A DNA stretch of 6,888 nt from Candidatus Bathyarchaeota archaeon. Lineage in GTDB: Archaea; Thermoproteota; Bathyarchaeia; 40CM-2-53-6; RBG-13-38-9. How positions within the stretch are numbered: position 1 is the stretch's first letter; every line of letters starts with the position of its first letter. The notes beneath the pieces were generated by a model. The model made no database searches and was not told where the DNA came from. It saw only the letters and a program-made list of their open reading frames with translations. Below, in pieces: positions 5,248-6,888 of this stretch. The translations under genes and the position numbers were made by a program. The DNA lies in assembly GCA_030671315.1 (NCBI GenBank), contig DAOUZW010000057.1, positions 1 through 6,888 of the forward strand, given 5' to 3'.

Positions 5248-5667
5248 TTATTCACCGATTATTTGAACTACTAGATTTCTTGCTCTTGATCGAACATCAA
5301 GCTCAACGAATACTATCTGCTGCCAAGTTCCAAGAATCAATTTACTGTCGTTGAAAGGAACTGTTAGACTAGGACCTAAGAGTGATGCTCTTACGTGAGA
5401 ATGCCCATTTCCATCATGCCATCTCGTCTCATGTTCATAGCTAATGTCTCTTCCAGCAATTCTCTCGAGGGCTGCTGGAAAGTCTTGCAGTAATCCTGGC
5501 TCATACTCTATAGTAGTTAGGGCCCCTGTTGATCCTGGAACGAATATTGTGACTATTCCTTTGCTTAATCCTGAATTCTCAACGGCTCCTTCGACTTTAT
5601 CTGTAAGATCGATAATGTCAACCTCTCCCTTTGTTTTAACAGAAATATGTTCAGTTAGTACAGTCAA
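5248..5667 (-). CDS. YjbQ / UPF0047 family protein (TIGR00149)
   Basis: This 139-residue single-domain cytosolic protein is full length for the family. The conserved motifs are all present: GSTGAL (45-50) followed by TTIEYEPG (51-58), H79, the metal/active-site stretch WHDGNGHSH (83-91), LGPSLTVPF (97-105), GTWQQIVFVE (113-122) and a C-terminal VQIIGE. Family members form trimers. They have weak thiamine-phosphate synthase activity and are often annotated as secondary thiamine-phosphate synthase, but the physiological role is unsettled. No thiamine genes are nearby. The start is TTG. An in-frame TGA lies two codons upstream and family N-termini match from here. A GAGGT-like site directly abuts the TTG with no spacer, so translation may be leaderless. 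The gene converges on the DUF4013-like gene and diverges from the surface-protein gene. Confidence 0.9.
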   Translation of the reverse strand: MTVLTEHISVKTKGEVDIIDLTDKVEGAVENSGLSKGIVTIFVPGSTGALTTIEYEPGLLQDFPAALERIAGRDISYEHETRWHDGNGHSHVRASLLGPSLTVPFNDSKLILGTWQQIVFVELDVRSRARNLVVQIIGE

Positions 5668-5757
5668 ACCTCATCCAACTCTCACAATTTTTTGATTATG
5701 ATTTAAGGTGAAAAGCGATTAATAGTTGCTTTGTTGATGTATTTTCTGAGGTCTATT
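5668..5757. promoter_or_regulatory. Divergent intergenic promoter region
   Basis: Ninety bases separate the starts of the YjbQ gene (minus) and the surface-protein gene (plus), so both promoters should lie here or overlap the genes. AT-rich candidates are about 5685-5705 (TTTTTTGATTATGATTTAA) and 5717-5724 (GATTAATA). I cannot assign a TATA box to either strand with confidence. Confidence 0.4.
5748..5752 (+). promoter_or_regulatory. Ribosome-binding site fixing the start at 5758
   Basis: GAGGT ends five bases before ATG 5758. The earlier in-frame ATG at 5737 has no such site and would place seven extra residues before the signal peptide. Confidence 0.55.
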
Positions 5758-6888
5758 ATGATATTCATCAAAAGTAGCAATTACTTATTTTCACTTGCTA
5801 TTTTACTGTTATTGATATCTAGCTCCATCCTTTCAATTCCCTCCGTTTCGGCAATCGGGGCGTACACATCAACAATGCCAACAATCGACGGCACTATAGG
5901 AGATCTTGAGTGGCAAAATGCAGAGACAATAGATATCGATTTTGGAGAATATGATGGATACCACTATATTGGAAAACTCCATGTCATGAATGATGTTGAA
6001 AATCTTTACATGGCCTTTGAGATTGCTGACCCCGTTCCCAGCCAGGCTAGATTGACGTTAATATTCGATGATAATAGCGATGACATATTTGATGATGGTG
6101 CTCGATTTGAGCAGATCACTGCAGAATATTCTGATTTGAACTCTGACCTTAATCCAGATATGAGCCAACACGGAGAAATGTCATCGACTATAGGAGCAGA
6201 AATGAATTACTTTGAATTCTTAAAACAGAGGACAACTGGAGACGTAGAGGACTTTGATGTAGATATGACATGCCCGTTGGGATATTTTATGATGTACCGT
6301 ACGGGTCCATATTTTATGGATGCAAGCGCTTGGGAAACGATTAGACCACAACTTCCGTTGAAAGTTAATATTCAAAACGTAAGATATCCAGATGAAGTGA
6401 TGGTGGATCAAACAACCTATATTACAGTAGATGTTGAATGTGAATTTTATGATCCTGATCTAAACTTTGAACTTAATTTGCTAATTATTGATATTGATAC
6501 GGCTGTGGTATTGGATACTTATTTAGATAATATTATGGAAAACAAAACAGTCACTCATACTTTTGAGCTTACAGCCCCTCCAGCACCCCAAATTTGGACA
6601 TTAAGGATAAATGCTATAGCAGATTTCTCAATAAATGGATATTCCGGAGCGTGGGAACTTGATCACGAAATTTTCAGCATAGAAATCAAAGAAGATCTTG
6701 ATATAGCTCCTGAAGTTGAGGGGATATGCATCTGGGATGGTCCTCCACCTCCTGAAACCGCACCCCCTTCAGAACAAATCGAGATACCAATAGAAGTCAA
6801 ATATGCTGTTACATATGACGCCTGGATAGTCGCCGGAATATACGATGAAGAAGGCGCTTTAGTTTCTACTATTGAGTTTGATGAAAGA
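5758..6888 (+). CDS. Secreted or surface protein with CBM9/DOMON-like N-terminal domain (3' end beyond the window)
   Basis: The reading frame is open for 377 codons and runs off the edge with no stop, so the protein is partial. Residues 1-32 are a signal peptide: K5, a hydrophobic core at 10-20 and a likely cut after SVSA (A32). From about 36 to 200, the opening PTIDGTIGDLEW and LYMAFEIADP (83-92) resemble carbohydrate-binding CBM9/DOMON-like beta-sandwiches. An Asp-rich loop (DDNSDDIFDDG, 104-114) could bind calcium. Residues about 203-312 are beta-rich and Ig-like, with one N-glycosylation sequon (N262-K-T). A proline-rich linker (329-337) leads to the start of another beta-rich domain. The chain is strongly acidic. 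These points suggest an extracellular or S-layer-associated protein. The ligand is unknown, and a C-terminal membrane or sorting anchor may lie outside the window. Confidence 0.7.
   Translation, partial: MIFIKSSNYLFSLAILLLLISSSILSIPSVSAIGAYTSTMPTIDGTIGDLEWQNAETIDIDFGEYDGYHYIGKLHVMNDVENLYMAFEIADPVPSQARLTLIFDDNSDDIFDDGARFEQITAEYSDLNSDLNPDMSQHGEMSSTIGAEMNYFEFLKQRTTGDVEDFDVDMTCPLGYFMMYRTGPYFMDASAWETIRPQLPLKVNIQNVRYPDEVMVDQTTYITVDVECEFYDPDLNFELNLLIIDIDTAVVLDTYLDNIMENKTVTHTFELTAPPAPQIWTLRINAIADFSINGYSGAWELDHEIFSIEIKEDLDIAPEVEGICIWDGPPPPETAPPSEQIEIPIEVKYAVTYDAWIVAGIYDEEGALVSTIEFDER

Noticed and set aside
6220..6411. Minus-strand 63-codon ORF near the right edge
   Set aside because: It lies inside the 377-codon forward frame of the secreted protein, which has a signal peptide and ribosome-binding site.
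1..6888. CRISPR array, insertion sequence, tRNA or rRNA gene
   Set aside because: I saw no regularly spaced repeats, transposase-like protein, terminal inverted repeats, or cloverleaf with a T-loop motif in the non-coding stretches, which are all short.

Overview
The window looks like chromosomal DNA from an uncultured, AT-rich archaeon. Several features point that way. An archaeal-type HD protein sits directly beside a DUF2110-like protein. A DUF4013-like membrane protein carries a C-terminal zinc ribbon. Ribosome-binding sites read as pieces of GGAGGTGATC (GAGGT, GGTGA, GTGAT). TTG starts are common, TATA-like boxes lie upstream of genes, and one gene cluster ends in a bare oligo-T tract. 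The phylum cannot be fixed from this stretch. Corrinoid methyl-transfer proteins of this kind occur in methylotrophic and acetogenic archaea (methanogens, Bathyarchaeia, some Asgard lineages).

Layout. Bases 1-248 hold no convincing gene, only AT-rich promoter-like sequence. A corrinoid (B12-binding) methyl-carrier protein follows (249-893, TTG start), with no partner methyltransferase in view. After a 121-base gap with a possible promoter comes a tight three-gene run. It holds a zinc-dependent medium-chain alcohol dehydrogenase (1015-2106), an HD-domain phosphohydrolase overlapping its 3' end (2090-2632), and a DUF2110-like protein four bases later (2637-3422).

Next come three small membrane proteins (3466-4258). 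The first two have a soluble helical N-terminus and one glycine-rich C-terminal membrane helix, resembling bacterial ElaB/YqjD (DUF883). The third has two membrane helices and resembles YqjE/Holin-X proteins. Together they recall the bacterial yqjD-yqjE arrangement. A multi-pass DUF4013-like protein with a four-cysteine zinc ribbon (4349-5149) comes next, ending before a T7 tract.

On the minus strand is a YjbQ/UPF0047 protein (5248-5667). Divergent from it is a long secreted or surface protein (5758 to the window edge) with a signal peptide, a CBM9/DOMON-like N-terminal domain, Ig-like beta-rich sequence and a proline-rich linker. It runs off the edge without a stop.

Functionally, the left part is metabolic (one-carbon or methyl transfer, alcohol/aldehyde redox, nucleotide-type hydrolysis). 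The centre is a membrane-protein cluster with no obvious catalytic residues, and the right edge is cell-surface. The best candidate for something little described is the archaeal YqjD/YqjD/YqjE-like trio next to the DUF4013-zinc-ribbon protein.
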